Shown: positions 15,897 through 23,817, counted from the stretch's first letter. The stretch is 28,065 bases of DNA from Ch71 sp050945695 (GCA_050945695.1 JBMNTK010000018.1:1-28065), one strand, 5' to 3'. Notes: generated by a model not told the origin, from the letters alone. Program-made: numbers and translations.

Positions 15897-15934
15897 ACTC
15901 GTACGAGTCTAGCAGCTTCTTTTCTAGCGAGCAA
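15897..15934 (-). promoter_or_regulatory. Promoter of the S1 gene with overlapping palindrome
   Basis: On the minus strand TTGCTC (15929-15934), a 17-nt spacer and TAGACT (15906-15911) form a plausible promoter. A perfect 12-bp palindrome ACTCGTACGAGT (15897-15908) overlaps the -10 and start site, the usual place for a repressor operator. Confidence 0.6.
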
Positions 15935-15961
15935 GTCGAGTACTTATGGGTTCAGCGCGTT

Positions 15962-16984
15962 CTAGGGGTCCATGTCGCGCACCTCCGAGAGCCCTCGTGC
16001 AAGCAGCTCAGCGTAGGTCTCCGGAGACAGGCTGCCGGGCAGGAGGGAGCGGGCGTTGGCGGCACCGGCCGCGGCCGCGGCTGCGGCCAGGTGTCGAGCA
16101 TCGTATTGCAGGGCGGTGCCGGTCATGAGGGCGGCGAGCGCTGCGTCGCCGCTGCCCACCGGGCTACCTTGCTCGACGGTGGGGCAGGGCGCGTACACGG
16201 TCCGCCCGTCGTGGGCCAAGACCAGCCCCTGGCGACCAAGGGTAATGCAGACGACGCGGATCCCCGTGGCGGCCAGCTCGCGGGCGGCGGCAGCCGCCTG
16301 GTCGGGCGAGGACACCGGCCGCTGCAGGGCGTGACTGGCCTCCTGGCCGTTGACCTTGAGGCCGTAGAGGTGCGCCCCGAGCGCACGAGCCAGGGGCTCG
16401 CCGGAAGTGTCTAGCCAGACGTTTGCGCCCCTAGCGCCCAGGGTCCGAGCAAAGCGGGCGTAGAGGTCAGCGGGCAGGCCGGGGGCTAGGCTTCCGGATA
16501 GGGCCACGTGGTCACCCGGCTGGCAGTCGGCGAGGGCGTCCTTCAGTCGGTCCGGCGTATCGGCCGGGGCGGCGGCTCCCACCTCCCGCACGTGGTGCAG
16601 CGTGCCGGGAGCCGCGCCCAGAAGGGTTACGTGATGGCGGGTGCGGGGAAGCAGCGGAAGAAGCCGGGGCGTCACGCCGTGAGCGAGCATCTCATCCCGG
16701 AACGTGGGGGCAAGGTCGGGACTGACCAGCACTACCGCCACGCAAGGCACGCCCAGAGCGGACAGCGCCCGAGCTACGTTCAGGCCTTTCCCGGCGGGTA
16801 GGTGCCACGCTTCCTCGGCCAGTACCGCATCGCCCTCGCCCGCGGGCAGACGGTACACATGGTCGAGCGCCGGGTTGAGGGTGACGGTCCAGAACAAACC
16901 TTGTGACCTTGCCGATGTGCCCGATGTATCGGGCAGAAGATAGTCGTCATCATAGGGCAAGCCTGCGGACGCGGCAAGGGCCAT
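15962..16984 (-). CDS. PfkB-family sugar kinase (1-phosphofructokinase/tagatose-6-phosphate kinase type)
   Basis: The protein phosphorylates a sugar phosphate or nucleoside with ATP. From the second candidate start it reads FWTVTLNPALDHVYRL, the typical FruK/LacC beginning. The PfkB signatures follow: AGKGLNVARALSALG (substrate site), LSGSLAPGLPADLYARF, LKVNGQEA, and the C-terminal VGSGDAALAALMTG with the catalytic Asp and anion hole. Two starts are possible. ATG 16984 gives 340 aa, but it lies exactly on the -35 box of the oppositely oriented riboflavin operon. TTG 16897 gives 312 aa, the normal family length. The frame stays open to 17284 only because the riboswitch is GC-rich. Substrate is uncertain; no PTS or sugar-uptake gene is adjacent. 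Confidence 0.85.
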   Translation of the reverse strand: MALAASAGLPYDDDYLLPDTSGTSARSQGLFWTVTLNPALDHVYRLPAGEGDAVLAEEAWHLPAGKGLNVARALSALGVPCVAVVLVSPDLAPTFRDEMLAHGVTPRLLPLLPRTRHHVTLLGAAPGTLHHVREVGAAAPADTPDRLKDALADCQPGDHVALSGSLAPGLPADLYARFARTLGARGANVWLDTSGEPLARALGAHLYGLKVNGQEASHALQRPVSSPDQAAAAARELAATGIRVVCITLGRQGLVLAHDGRTVYAPCPTVEQGSPVGSGDAALAALMTGTALQYDARHLAAAAAAAGAANARSLLPGSLSPETYAELLARGLSEVRDMDP

Positions 16985-17012
16985 TGACACGGCCCCCGGC
17001 ACCTCGTATACT
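16984..17012 (+). promoter_or_regulatory. Consensus promoter of the riboflavin transport operon
   Basis: TTGACA (16984-16989), 17-nt spacer and TATACT (17007-17012) is an almost perfect sigma-70 promoter. Its predicted start, near 17019, coincides with the first strand of the FMN aptamer, which supports it. Confidence 0.88.
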
Positions 17013-17018
17013 TGGACT

Positions 17019-17271
17019 TGACCTTCGGGGCAGGGTAAGGCGAATCGCTCGCTGATTCCCGACCGGCGGTGAGGCGCTTCGGCGCCAAGCCCGCGAGCAC
17101 ACGCTGATCTGGTGCGGCGGCCGAGGGGTATGGATCTACCGTACCCTAATCGTGAGCCTAGTCCAGAGCCGACGGTATAGTCCGGATGGAAGGAGGTCGA
17201 GCGACGTATAGGCACGCGCGCGTGCCCGTCCCGCTCACTGTCAGCCCCGCTGGTCAAGCGGGGCTGTTTTT
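17019..17271 (+). promoter_or_regulatory. FMN riboswitch (RFN element) with terminator platform
   Basis: The aptamer spans about 17019-17199. Recognisable conserved segments are CCTTCGGGGCAGGGT (17022-17036), GATTCCCGACCGGCGGT (17054-17070), CTGATCTGGTG (17104-17114) and GCCGACGGTATAGTCCGGAT (17168-17187), with GACCTTC closing against GAAGGAGGTC as P1. A perfect 16-nt palindrome (17211-17226) and the terminator (17242-17271) form the expression platform. FMN binding is expected to favour termination, so the importer is made when flavin is scarce. Confidence 0.95.
17242..17271 (+). terminator. Riboswitch-controlled intrinsic terminator
   Basis: A 10-bp stem CAGCCCCGCT/AGCGGGGCTG with a 5-nt loop is followed by five T residues (17267-17271). 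It lies 27-30 nt before the permease start. Confidence 0.92.
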
Positions 17272-17301
17272 CGTTAAGTCCCAACGGAGTAACGCACAGT
17301 G

Positions 17302-18069
17302 ATGGATAAGCGGAACCGAGTGGCCATGGTCCAGGCGGCAGCGACGGTGGGCGTTGCCATCGCGCTGTTGGCTGCCTGGCAGGTATTGGTGACCATCGGG
17401 GACTACCCCACCTACATCATCCCACGGCCGGGCGAGGTCCTGAGGAAGGCGATCGCCGTGGTCGGCGACGGCACCCTCTGGCTGCACGTGTGGGTGACCA
17501 CCCAGGAGGTGTTGGTAGGCCTGGCTCTCGGCGTGTCTGCCGCGCTGGTGGTGGGATACCTGTTGGGCACCTGGGAGTGGTTCGAGCGGGTGCTCAGCCC
17601 CTACATCGTGGCCGCACAGTCGATCCCTACCGTGGCCCTTGCCCCCCTGTTGGTCATCTGGTTTGGATTCGGGCTGACGAGCAAGGTGGCCGTATGCGCC
17701 ATGGTGGTCTTCTTCCCCATGATGGTCTCGACCATGGTGGGGTTGCGCTCGGTGCCGGATGACCTGCGCGACCTGATGACGGTCCTCAAGGCCAATCGCT
17801 GGCAGGTCTTCCTCAAGCTGCAGGTCCCGGCTGCCCTGCCGGTGCTGCTGGGGGGCCTCAGGATGGCGGTGACCCTGGCCGTGGTGGGCGCAGTAGTGGG
17901 GGAGTTCGTGGGATCGGACCGGGGCCTCGGGTTCCTGGTGAACTCGGGCAAGGGGCTGTTCGACACGCCCCTGATGTTTGTGGCCCTAGGGGCGCTGATG
18001 CTTATGGCGATGGGGCTCTATGTGTCCGTGCTTCTGATAGAGCGAAAGCTGTTGAAGTGGAGGTACTGA
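17302..18069 (+). CDS. ribX: Riboflavin ABC transporter permease (RibX type)
   Basis: The 255-aa integral membrane protein belongs to the NitT/TauT-type permeases. It has about six hydrophobic helices (first at about 9-28) and a cytoplasmic EAA-like loop near residues 160-180 (VLKANRWQVFLKLQVP) that docks the ATPase. The FMN riboswitch upstream and the NMT1-like binding protein downstream point to riboflavin or a flavin precursor, as described for RibXY systems in Chloroflexus and other bacteria. The frame begins GTG-ATG (17299/17302). I use the ATG; a CGGAG site lies upstream. The binding-protein gene starts 1 nt after the stop, so the two are translationally coupled. Confidence 0.88.
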   Translation: MDKRNRVAMVQAAATVGVAIALLAAWQVLVTIGDYPTYIIPRPGEVLRKAIAVVGDGTLWLHVWVTTQEVLVGLALGVSAALVVGYLLGTWEWFERVLSPYIVAAQSIPTVALAPLLVIWFGFGLTSKVAVCAMVVFFPMMVSTMVGLRSVPDDLRDLMTVLKANRWQVFLKLQVPAALPVLLGGLRMAVTLAVVGAVVGEFVGSDRGLGFLVNSGKGLFDTPLMFVALGALMLMAMGLYVSVLLIERKLLKWRY

Positions 18070-18070
18070 T

Positions 18071-19075
18071 ATGAGGAGTGTGCCGGCGCGGTTGTTGCTG
18101 GCGGTCGTCGCTGCGGTCATCGTGGTAGGTTGCGCGGTTCCCACACCATCTGCCACCAGCCCGGCGGTACAAGCTAGCCCAGAGACCATCAAGATCGCAA
18201 TGGGGTTCATCCCCAACGTGCAGTTCACCCCCATGTACGTCGCCCTGGAGCAGGGGTACTTCGCCGATGAGAACCTGGAGGTGGAACTGGACTATGGGAT
18301 GGAGACCGACGCCATAAGCCTGCTGGGGGCGGGTGAGCTCCAGTTCGCGATCGGCAGCGGGGACCAGGTCATACTGGCGCGATCCCGAGGGCTGCCGGTG
18401 GTGTACGTCTACGACTGGTACAACCGCTTCCCGGTCTCGGTGGTGTCCCTTAAGGAGTCTGGAATTGAGACCCCCGAGGACCTCAGAGGCAAGACGGTGG
18501 GCATCTCCCACCTGCAGGGGGCCTCGTACGTGGGATGGCGGGCTCTGGCGGAGGCTGCCGGGCTGAGCGAGACCGATGTCACCCTGGTAGCCATCGGCTA
18601 CACCCAGGCGGCGGCCCTGACCTCAGGCCAGGTGGATGCCGCAGTCTGCTACTACATGAACGAGCCGGTGCAGATGCAGCAGGGTGGCACGGAGGTGAAC
18701 CTGATGCTGGTAGCCGACTACGCTGCCTCCCTGCCGACGAACGGCATCATCACCAACGAAGCCACCATCGCCGAACGGCCGGACCTGGTGGAGCGGCTCC
18801 TGCGTGCCTTCCACCGAGGCCTCCAGTTCACCCTCGACAATCCCGACGAGGCCTTCGCCATCGCCGAGCGGGCGGTGCCCGAGATCAGCGGCAACCGCGA
18901 GGTTCAGCGGGCAGTCCTCGACGCCTCCCTGGAGCTGTGGCAGGCCGAGGGGCTGGGCCTCTCCGATGAGGAGTCTTGGGCGCAGGCCAGCGAGATCATG
19001 CTGCGCGCCGGCCTGATCGACACCGAGGTGGATCCCTCTCAGGCGTTCACCAACCAGTTCGTGCCGGAGGAATAG
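18071..19075 (+). CDS. ribY: Riboflavin ABC transporter substrate-binding lipoprotein (RibY type)
   Basis: The 334-aa protein has a signal peptide with hydrophobic core LLLAVVAAVIVV and a lipobox VVGC (Cys21), so it is predicted to be a membrane-anchored lipoprotein. The mature part is an NMT1/THI5-like type II binding protein: IKIAMGFIPNVQFTPMYVAL near residue 38, GYFADENLEVEL, GAGELQFAIGSGDQV near 90, DLRGKTVGIS near 139 and GQVDAAVCYYMNEPVQM near 190. These folds bind small aromatic or heterocyclic molecules such as pyrimidine precursors and, in RibY, riboflavin. GGAGG (18059-18063) precedes the ATG. The riboswitch decides the substrate call, because the sequence alone could also suggest a thiamine-precursor or nitrate/taurine-type importer. 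Confidence 0.88.
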   Translation: MRSVPARLLLAVVAAVIVVGCAVPTPSATSPAVQASPETIKIAMGFIPNVQFTPMYVALEQGYFADENLEVELDYGMETDAISLLGAGELQFAIGSGDQVILARSRGLPVVYVYDWYNRFPVSVVSLKESGIETPEDLRGKTVGISHLQGASYVGWRALAEAAGLSETDVTLVAIGYTQAAALTSGQVDAAVCYYMNEPVQMQQGGTEVNLMLVADYAASLPTNGIITNEATIAERPDLVERLLRAFHRGLQFTLDNPDEAFAIAERAVPEISGNREVQRAVLDASLELWQAEGLGLSDEESWAQASEIMLRAGLIDTEVDPSQAFTNQFVPEE

Positions 19076-19078
19076 GCC

Positions 19079-19858
19079 GTGTCCCAACCGGCTCTCAGGC
19101 TCAGGGATGTGACCTTCACCTACAGTCCCGGTGAGCGCCCGCTGGAGGCGCTGGCCGACGTGGACCTGGACGTGGAGGCGGGTGAGTTCGTGACCGTAGT
19201 CGGGCCTTCCGGGTGCGGGAAGACCACCTTGCTGCGCCTGATCGCCGGCCTGACCAAGCCGACGGCTGGCACCATCGAGATCGCCGGCAACGGCAATGGG
19301 GTGGTGGGCTTCGTCTTTCAGAGCGGGGCCCTGTTGCCCTGGCGCACCGTGAGGGCAAACATCAGCCTGCCGCTGGAGCTGGCCGGGGTGAACGGGGAGG
19401 CCATCCGCCGGCGCGTGGACGATCTGATCAGCCTGGTCGGGCTCACCGGCTTTGAGGCGGCCTATCCCCGAGAGCTGTCCGGGGGCATGCAGCAAAGGGT
19501 GGCGCTCGCTCGCGCCCTGGTCAATGACCCGACGCTCCTGCTGCTGGATGAGCCTTTCGCTTCGCTTGACTCGTTCTCCCGCGAGCGGATGAACGACGAG
19601 CTGCAGCGGATCTGGATGGCCAGCGGTACGACCGTGATCATGGTCACGCACAGCATCGAGGAGGCGGTGTTCCTGTCCGACCGGGTGGTGGTGCTTTCGC
19701 AGCGGCCAGGGCGGGTGAAGGGCATCTTCGAGGTGCCGTTCGAGCGGCCCCGGCCTGGGGAGCTTCGGTACGAACCCGAGCACGCCGCGCTGGCCGCGCG
19801 AATCCGCCGGGCGGTGGATGAGCGGTCTCCGGAGTGGGAGCCGGCACTGGCCGGTTAA
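19079..19858 (+). CDS. ABC transporter ATPase of the riboflavin importer
   Basis: The 259-aa nucleotide-binding subunit belongs to the NitT/TauT (SsuB/TauB-like) group. All motifs are present: Walker A GPSGCGKTT (residues 42-50), Q-loop FVFQSGALLPWRTV near 79, signature LSGGMQQRVALARAL near 136, Walker B LLLLDEPFASLD near 156 and the switch histidine in VTHSIEEA near 190. It powers the RibX permease. Start GTG 19079 lies 3 nt after the ribY stop with GGAGG about 8 nt upstream. It completes the three-part importer; in many RibXY loci the ATPase also sits at the same locus. The operon ends at a strong terminator. Confidence 0.92.
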   Translation: MSQPALRLRDVTFTYSPGERPLEALADVDLDVEAGEFVTVVGPSGCGKTTLLRLIAGLTKPTAGTIEIAGNGNGVVGFVFQSGALLPWRTVRANISLPLELAGVNGEAIRRRVDDLISLVGLTGFEAAYPRELSGGMQQRVALARALVNDPTLLLLDEPFASLDSFSRERMNDELQRIWMASGTTVIMVTHSIEEAVFLSDRVVVLSQRPGRVKGIFEVPFERPRPGELRYEPEHAALAARIRRAVDERSPEWEPALAG

Positions 19859-19862
19859 GAAG

Positions 19863-19892
19863 AAACAGGGCGCTCGTGAGAGCGCCCTGTTT
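19863..19892. terminator. Bidirectional intrinsic terminator
   Basis: A perfect 13-bp stem (19863-19875 with 19880-19892) and GTGA tetraloop separates the riboflavin operon from the convergent PHP gene. The stem begins AAA and ends TTT, so either strand ends in a short T-run; on the plus strand more T-rich sequence follows. Confidence 0.85.
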
Positions 19893-19909
19893 GGCTTTCT
19901 CTGTAGTCC

Positions 19910-20683
19910 CTAGAAGAGGCGAGATACCCCGGCCCGGGCCAATAGTGCCACGGACCCGATAGCGGCATGGCACAGGCCCAGTGCATAGCTGGCCGCTACC
20001 CCCGCGTACTTGAGTTCCCGTCTGCCAAATAGCTCGGTGTAGTGGTGGACGGCCCAGCGCCTGCCCGCTGCGACGGTGGTACGATCGAGGATGGCCTGGC
20101 GCAAGTCCTCCGGCGTGGAGCCGGGGAAGAGCGTGAGACCGAGGCCGACCGTGTTGGCGCTGTGAGCGTCACTGCCCGACACTCTGGCCACGCTAGTGTG
20201 GGCCGCCAGTTCATGGGCCCGGATGTTGGCCCTCGAGCGGGGCAGGCAAGCGTTGAACACCTCCATGGCATCGTAATCCAGCCCAATCACCTGCTCTCGG
20301 GTGAGCCGCCTACGCCATGGGTTGAGAACGCCAAAGGAGACAGGATCATAAGGGTGGGCAAGGACCGCTATGCCGCCCTGCTCGTGGACGGCGGTGATGG
20401 TCTCTGCCATGTCCTGGCCAGGGGCGATGCGCTCTTGGATGAAGAGAGCGAGGAGATGCCCATGGTGAGTTGAGATCTCTTCGCCGACAACAACTCCAAC
20501 GCCAAGCCTAGGGGCTAACTCTGCGGCACGGAGTGCACTATCTACGCGGTTGTGGTCGGTTATGGCGACCACGTCCAGCCCAGCGCGGCCGGCCGCCTCC
20601 AATACCTCTCGCACGCTGGACACACCGTCGCTGGCATTGGTGTGAACGTGCAGGTCAGCTGCGCCCGTTGGTTTCCTCCTCAT
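19910..20683 (-). CDS. PHP-domain phosphoesterase
   Basis: This 257-aa protein has an intact PHP metal site: ADLHVHTNASDG (residues 9-20), VAITDHNRVD near 41, VVGEEISTHHGHLLAL near 65, IAVLAHPYDP near 105 and VSGSDAHSANTVG near 169. Relatives are RNase AM/YciV-like 5'-3' exonucleases and 3',5'-nucleotide phosphatases, so a phosphoesterase on small phosphates or RNA ends is likely. The C-terminus has a hydrophobic stretch (YAGVAASYALGLCHAAIGSV) that may be a membrane helix or a buried helix. ATG 20683 is chosen because an upstream start would precede the predicted transcription start at about 20738. No strong ribosome site is seen. It has its own promoter and terminator, so it is probably monocistronic. 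Confidence 0.85.
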   Translation of the reverse strand: MRRKPTGAADLHVHTNASDGVSSVREVLEAAGRAGLDVVAITDHNRVDSALRAAELAPRLGVGVVVGEEISTHHGHLLALFIQERIAPGQDMAETITAVHEQGGIAVLAHPYDPVSFGVLNPWRRRLTREQVIGLDYDAMEVFNACLPRSRANIRAHELAAHTSVARVSGSDAHSANTVGLGLTLFPGSTPEDLRQAILDRTTVAAGRRWAVHHYTELFGRRELKYAGVAASYALGLCHAAIGSVALLARAGVSRLF

Positions 20684-20706
20684 GCTCGGTGGAACGGCGA
20701 AGAATA

Positions 20707-20727
20707 AGGGCCTCGTGTAGAGGCCCT
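20707..20727 (-). terminator. Hairpin in the 5' leader of the PHP gene
   Basis: An 8-bp stem AGGGCCTC/GAGGCCCT with a 5-nt loop is followed on the minus strand by TATTCTT. It lies about 10 nt after the predicted PHP start and also about 60 nt after the upstream glycosidase-like gene. It could end that transcript or attenuate this one. Confidence 0.5.
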
Positions 20728-20744
20728 GTCTTTGATGTATATAA

Positions 20745-20773
20745 AGTATAAACGTTCTCTGGAACAAATGCAA
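20745..20773 (-). promoter_or_regulatory. Promoter of the PHP gene
   Basis: On the minus strand TTGCAT (20768-20773), a 17-nt spacer and TATACT (20745-20750) match sigma-70 sites well, in a locally AT-rich island. Confidence 0.72.
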
Positions 20774-20786
20774 AACGGGCGCCCGA

Positions 20787-21890
20787 TCATGCCGGCCCCA
20801 TGGCCTCGGTCACGGGTTGGTGCCGGCACGCCTTGGGAACAAGGGAGACCTCGAAGGCCAGCCGGGACAGCAGATACGCCAGGGTGGATTCGGCTCCCTG
20901 GTTGCCGTTCACGCGGTCAGGGTGAAGCCCATCGAAACAGCCGCCGCTGCTGGGGTCATACAGGGCTCGCCGGAGCCGGTTGGCACCGAGGAACCAGTTG
21001 AAGGCGTTCAGGGCGTGTTCCAGGTAGCTCTCTTCCCCGGTATGCTGATGGGCGCACACGCAGGCCTGGACCATGGCCAGGGCGTCTACGGGCTGTTGGT
21101 CGAATATGGCCCGCTTCCCTCCGCGGGGATACCAGCCGTCCTGCCCGATGACGTCCAGCATGGAGCCCTCGAAGTATACCTGCAGCAGGAAATTTAGGCC
21201 CTCCAGCGCTACCTCTAGGTAGCGATCGACGCCGAGGGTAACGTAGGCGTTGATCAGGCCTTCGCAGAGCTTGGGGTTGCTGTAGGACAGTATGTTCTCA
21301 AACCACGGCCACTCCGGGTCAGCGGTCTCGTCCCAGAGCCGTATCAGGTTGTCGGCAAAGCGGCGGGTCAGGTCGCGTACCCGATCCACCTGGTACCCGA
21401 CCTGACAGGCCCAGCTCAAGCCGAGGAGGCACAGGGCCTGCCCTCTGGGCGACTGCACCCGATCCAGCGAGGGCAGAGCCAGTTCCAGCAGGAGCTCGGC
21501 GGAATGCCTCATGCCGCTGTTGGGGGCGACGGCGAGGGCGTAGCCCAGGCTCCAGATCGCCCGTCCCTGGCAGTCATCGGAGCCGGCCTCATCGAGCCAG
21601 GTGCGGTCGTATGCCATGAAGTTGTGGAACCGACCATCCGGCCTCTGGGCGTAGCGGAGGAACGACAGGTACCGCCACACCAGGTCTTGGCTCTCCGTCG
21701 AGCCGGTCGCTAAGGAGTACTGCAAGGCGGCGATGAGGGCCCGGGCATTATCGTCGGTAGTATAGCCGTGCAGTGGATCCGGCGAGGTATAGAAGGCGTG
21801 CTGCAACATCCCCGTGCTGTCTGTCATGCGCTGGAGGTGATCCAGCCGGAGTGGGGGCAGCCCGGTGCGTGCTAGTTCGTGCTTGGGCAT
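20787..21890 (-). CDS. Six-hairpin glycosidase-like protein paired with a GT4 enzyme
   Basis: The 367-aa protein is rich in repeated amphipathic helices with aromatic and acidic residues, as in (alpha/alpha)6-barrel sugar-active proteins. Examples are GYTTDDNARALIAALQY near residue 42, WRYLSFLRYAQRPDGRFHNF near 72, DDCQGRAIWSLGYALA near 104, and ENILSYSNPKLCEGLINAY near 203. The acidic residues in TTDDNAR and DDCQGR could be catalytic. I do not recognise a characterised family. The start ATG has AAAGGAG upstream. It follows the GT4 gene by 54 nt, so the two likely act together on one glycan or glycolipid. A glycoside hydrolase, phosphorylase-like or epimerase function is possible; none is shown. 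Confidence 0.75.
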   Translation of the reverse strand: MPKHELARTGLPPLRLDHLQRMTDSTGMLQHAFYTSPDPLHGYTTDDNARALIAALQYSLATGSTESQDLVWRYLSFLRYAQRPDGRFHNFMAYDRTWLDEAGSDDCQGRAIWSLGYALAVAPNSGMRHSAELLLELALPSLDRVQSPRGQALCLLGLSWACQVGYQVDRVRDLTRRFADNLIRLWDETADPEWPWFENILSYSNPKLCEGLINAYVTLGVDRYLEVALEGLNFLLQVYFEGSMLDVIGQDGWYPRGGKRAIFDQQPVDALAMVQACVCAHQHTGEESYLEHALNAFNWFLGANRLRRALYDPSSGGCFDGLHPDRVNGNQGAESTLAYLLSRLAFEVSLVPKACRHQPVTEAMGPA

Positions 21891-21944
21891 GGCGAAGCGT
21901 ACTCCTTTCGGGCGGCGAAGGCCCGGCCAGGACCGAGCCCCAAC

Positions 21945-23180
21945 CTAGGCAGTGGCCCTGGATACCGCCATGGGAGCAAGCTGAGTCCTCTGTAGGACGT
22001 CGGCAGTCAGCATGCCGTACTGCCGGCCCACCTCGCGCCACACCCATGAGCGGGTATAGGCGTAGGCCTTGGCGGCCATGTCCAGCCGCAGGTATTCGTC
22101 CTCAGCCAGGCTTACCAGGGCACCGGCGATCGCCTCCGAGTTGCGGAAGGGCACCACGACACCCCGTCCGTTGGCGAGCACTTCCTTCGCATAGGCAAAG
22201 GGAGTGGCGATGGTGGGCTTGCCGGCACCCACGGCGTAGGCCATGGTCCCGCTGACGATCTGCTCCGGGTCAAGGTAGGGCATGAGGTAAACGTCGGTAG
22301 CCTGGAGGTACAGGATGAGTTCGCGAAGGGTCAGGTACCGATTCACGAAGCTGACGTTGTTCTCGATGCCCAGCTCTTGGCAGCGCTGGATAAGTCGCTC
22401 CCGGTAGGCCTCGCCCTCGTTGCGCACGATGGTGGGGTGGGTGCGACCGATGATCAGATACAGGATCTCCGGGTGTTGCTGGGTCGCGGCCGCCATCGCG
22501 TCGAGGGCGTACTCGATGCCCTTGCCGGGCCCGATGAGCCCGAAGGTGGAGACCACCAGGCGCCCGGACAGGCCCAGCTCGGCCTTGCGCAGCTGGAGCA
22601 CCTCTGGCGACCAGGCGACATCCGGTATCCCGTGGGGGATGTAGTGGATCTTGCCCGGTGGCGCATCACAGGTGCTGACCAGAAGCTGTTTGGCGTTCTG
22701 CGCCAGCACGACCACCGCGTCGCTGGCGTTGATGATGGCCTTGGTCACGCTCTTGAAGTGACCTTCCGGCTTTGAGAGAACGGTGTGAAGCGTAGTCACC
22801 AAGGGCAGCTTCAGGGCGTCAATGAAGTCGAGCAGATACTCGCCATCGTCGCCGCGGAAGATCCCATACTCGTGTTGTATTGAGACCAGGTCGGCCCCCG
22901 AGTTGTTGATGCGGCGGGCGGCACTGCGATAACTGGGCCGCTGCGCATCCTCGATGGTGAACTGGACTTCCTTGCCGTAGCGGTAGGAGGCGGGCCAGTC
23001 ATTGACTGCGCACACGCTGGCCTTGCCCACGAGGTTGGGCCACTGACGCAGGCTCATAACGACATCCTGCGTGAAGGTGGCTATTCCGCACTCCCGGGGA
23101 GGGTAAGTGCCTACCGTCACTACGGCTGGGCTGTGAACTAGTGAGCTCAGGGGGAGCTCCGACGAGATTCTCGGTTCCAT
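21945..23180 (-). CDS. Glycosyltransferase family 4 protein
   Basis: The 411-aa protein has a GT-B fold of the GT4 type, which retains anomeric configuration when moving sugars from NDP-sugars. The N-terminal domain starts VGTYPPRECGIATFTQDV, with the usual glycine-rich acceptor loop, and includes IQHEYGIFRGDDGEYLLDF near residue 104. The C-terminal donor domain has STFGLIGPGKGIEYALDAM near 210 (the R/K that binds diphosphate), MPYLDPEQIVSGTMAYAVG near 299 and the nearby KPTIATPFAY. The E-x7-E motif is recognisable but not exact. The ATG at 23180 has GGAGG 8 nt upstream; the longer TTG form is unlikely. It is first in a two-gene unit. Acceptor and donor are unknown. Confidence 0.9.
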   Translation of the reverse strand: MEPRISSELPLSSLVHSPAVVTVGTYPPRECGIATFTQDVVMSLRQWPNLVGKASVCAVNDWPASYRYGKEVQFTIEDAQRPSYRSAARRINNSGADLVSIQHEYGIFRGDDGEYLLDFIDALKLPLVTTLHTVLSKPEGHFKSVTKAIINASDAVVVLAQNAKQLLVSTCDAPPGKIHYIPHGIPDVAWSPEVLQLRKAELGLSGRLVVSTFGLIGPGKGIEYALDAMAAATQQHPEILYLIIGRTHPTIVRNEGEAYRERLIQRCQELGIENNVSFVNRYLTLRELILYLQATDVYLMPYLDPEQIVSGTMAYAVGAGKPTIATPFAYAKEVLANGRGVVVPFRNSEAIAGALVSLAEDEYLRLDMAAKAYAYTRSWVWREVGRQYGMLTADVLQRTQLAPMAVSRATA

Positions 23181-23670
23181 ATAGCGAGCCTCCAAAACGG
23201 TTAGCTAACTGCTAGCCTTGACTGGCGGCAGGATCGGGACCATGCACGCCAGGAGCAGCCCCATTGAGAAGTGAGACGGGAACCTGGATGGGCGCTAACT
23301 TCGCTGTTGTGGTGGCCTGCCATTGGCCAGGCTGCTGTGCTCCAGCGGGTGGTGGTTGAACGGCCCCTAGAGCCGCGTCCCTGCGCAGCAGCCAGGAGAG
23401 AGAAGGGACAGAGGAAGCCTTGCCCTTCGGCCACATCCATGTGGTCGCGGAAGCGGTGTGAACCGCTTGGGGACTATACATAACACGTTAGAACGGAAAC
23501 CAGTCTGACAGCCTAACGGGCCGTCGTCGTGATATCTGACGCCTCACTTCAGGGTAACATACCCCAACATAACTAGTATAGCACATCTGGCCAAACGGGA
23601 CAAGGGTGGGGGTTGGGGGGTCCCTCCGCCCTATGTCACACCGCCAGGCGCGCCGGGGGGCGGGAAGTAG

Positions 23671-23697
23671 CCACAGAGACACGGAGGCACGGAGAGA
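23671..23697. repeat. Purine-rich CACAGAG/CACGGAG direct repeat
   Basis: The segment contains imperfect tandem copies of an 8-9 nt unit of the type CACAGAGA / CACGGAGG / CACGGAGA. Short repeats of this type are, to my knowledge, common in intergenic DNA of several large-genome bacterial phyla. No function is evident. Confidence 0.55.
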
Positions 23698-23817
23698 CGC
23701 CGGCCCTGGCGCATCCCACGGCGCCACATCTGGCGTCGGCGAAGGCCCGATAGCCGCGAGTTCAACGCGAGGGCCTACCAGCGCTCCAGGTAGCACAGCA
23801 TGCGCCGGGCGCGCGCC

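Noticed and set aside
16985..17284. N-terminal extension of the PfkB-family kinase through the riboswitch
   Set aside because: The translated extension is the antisense of a conserved RNA and has no family similarity.
18623..19783. Open frame of 386 codons on the minus strand
   Set aside because: It mirrors ribY and the ATPase gene, both with full family motifs; the product is low-complexity and matches nothing.
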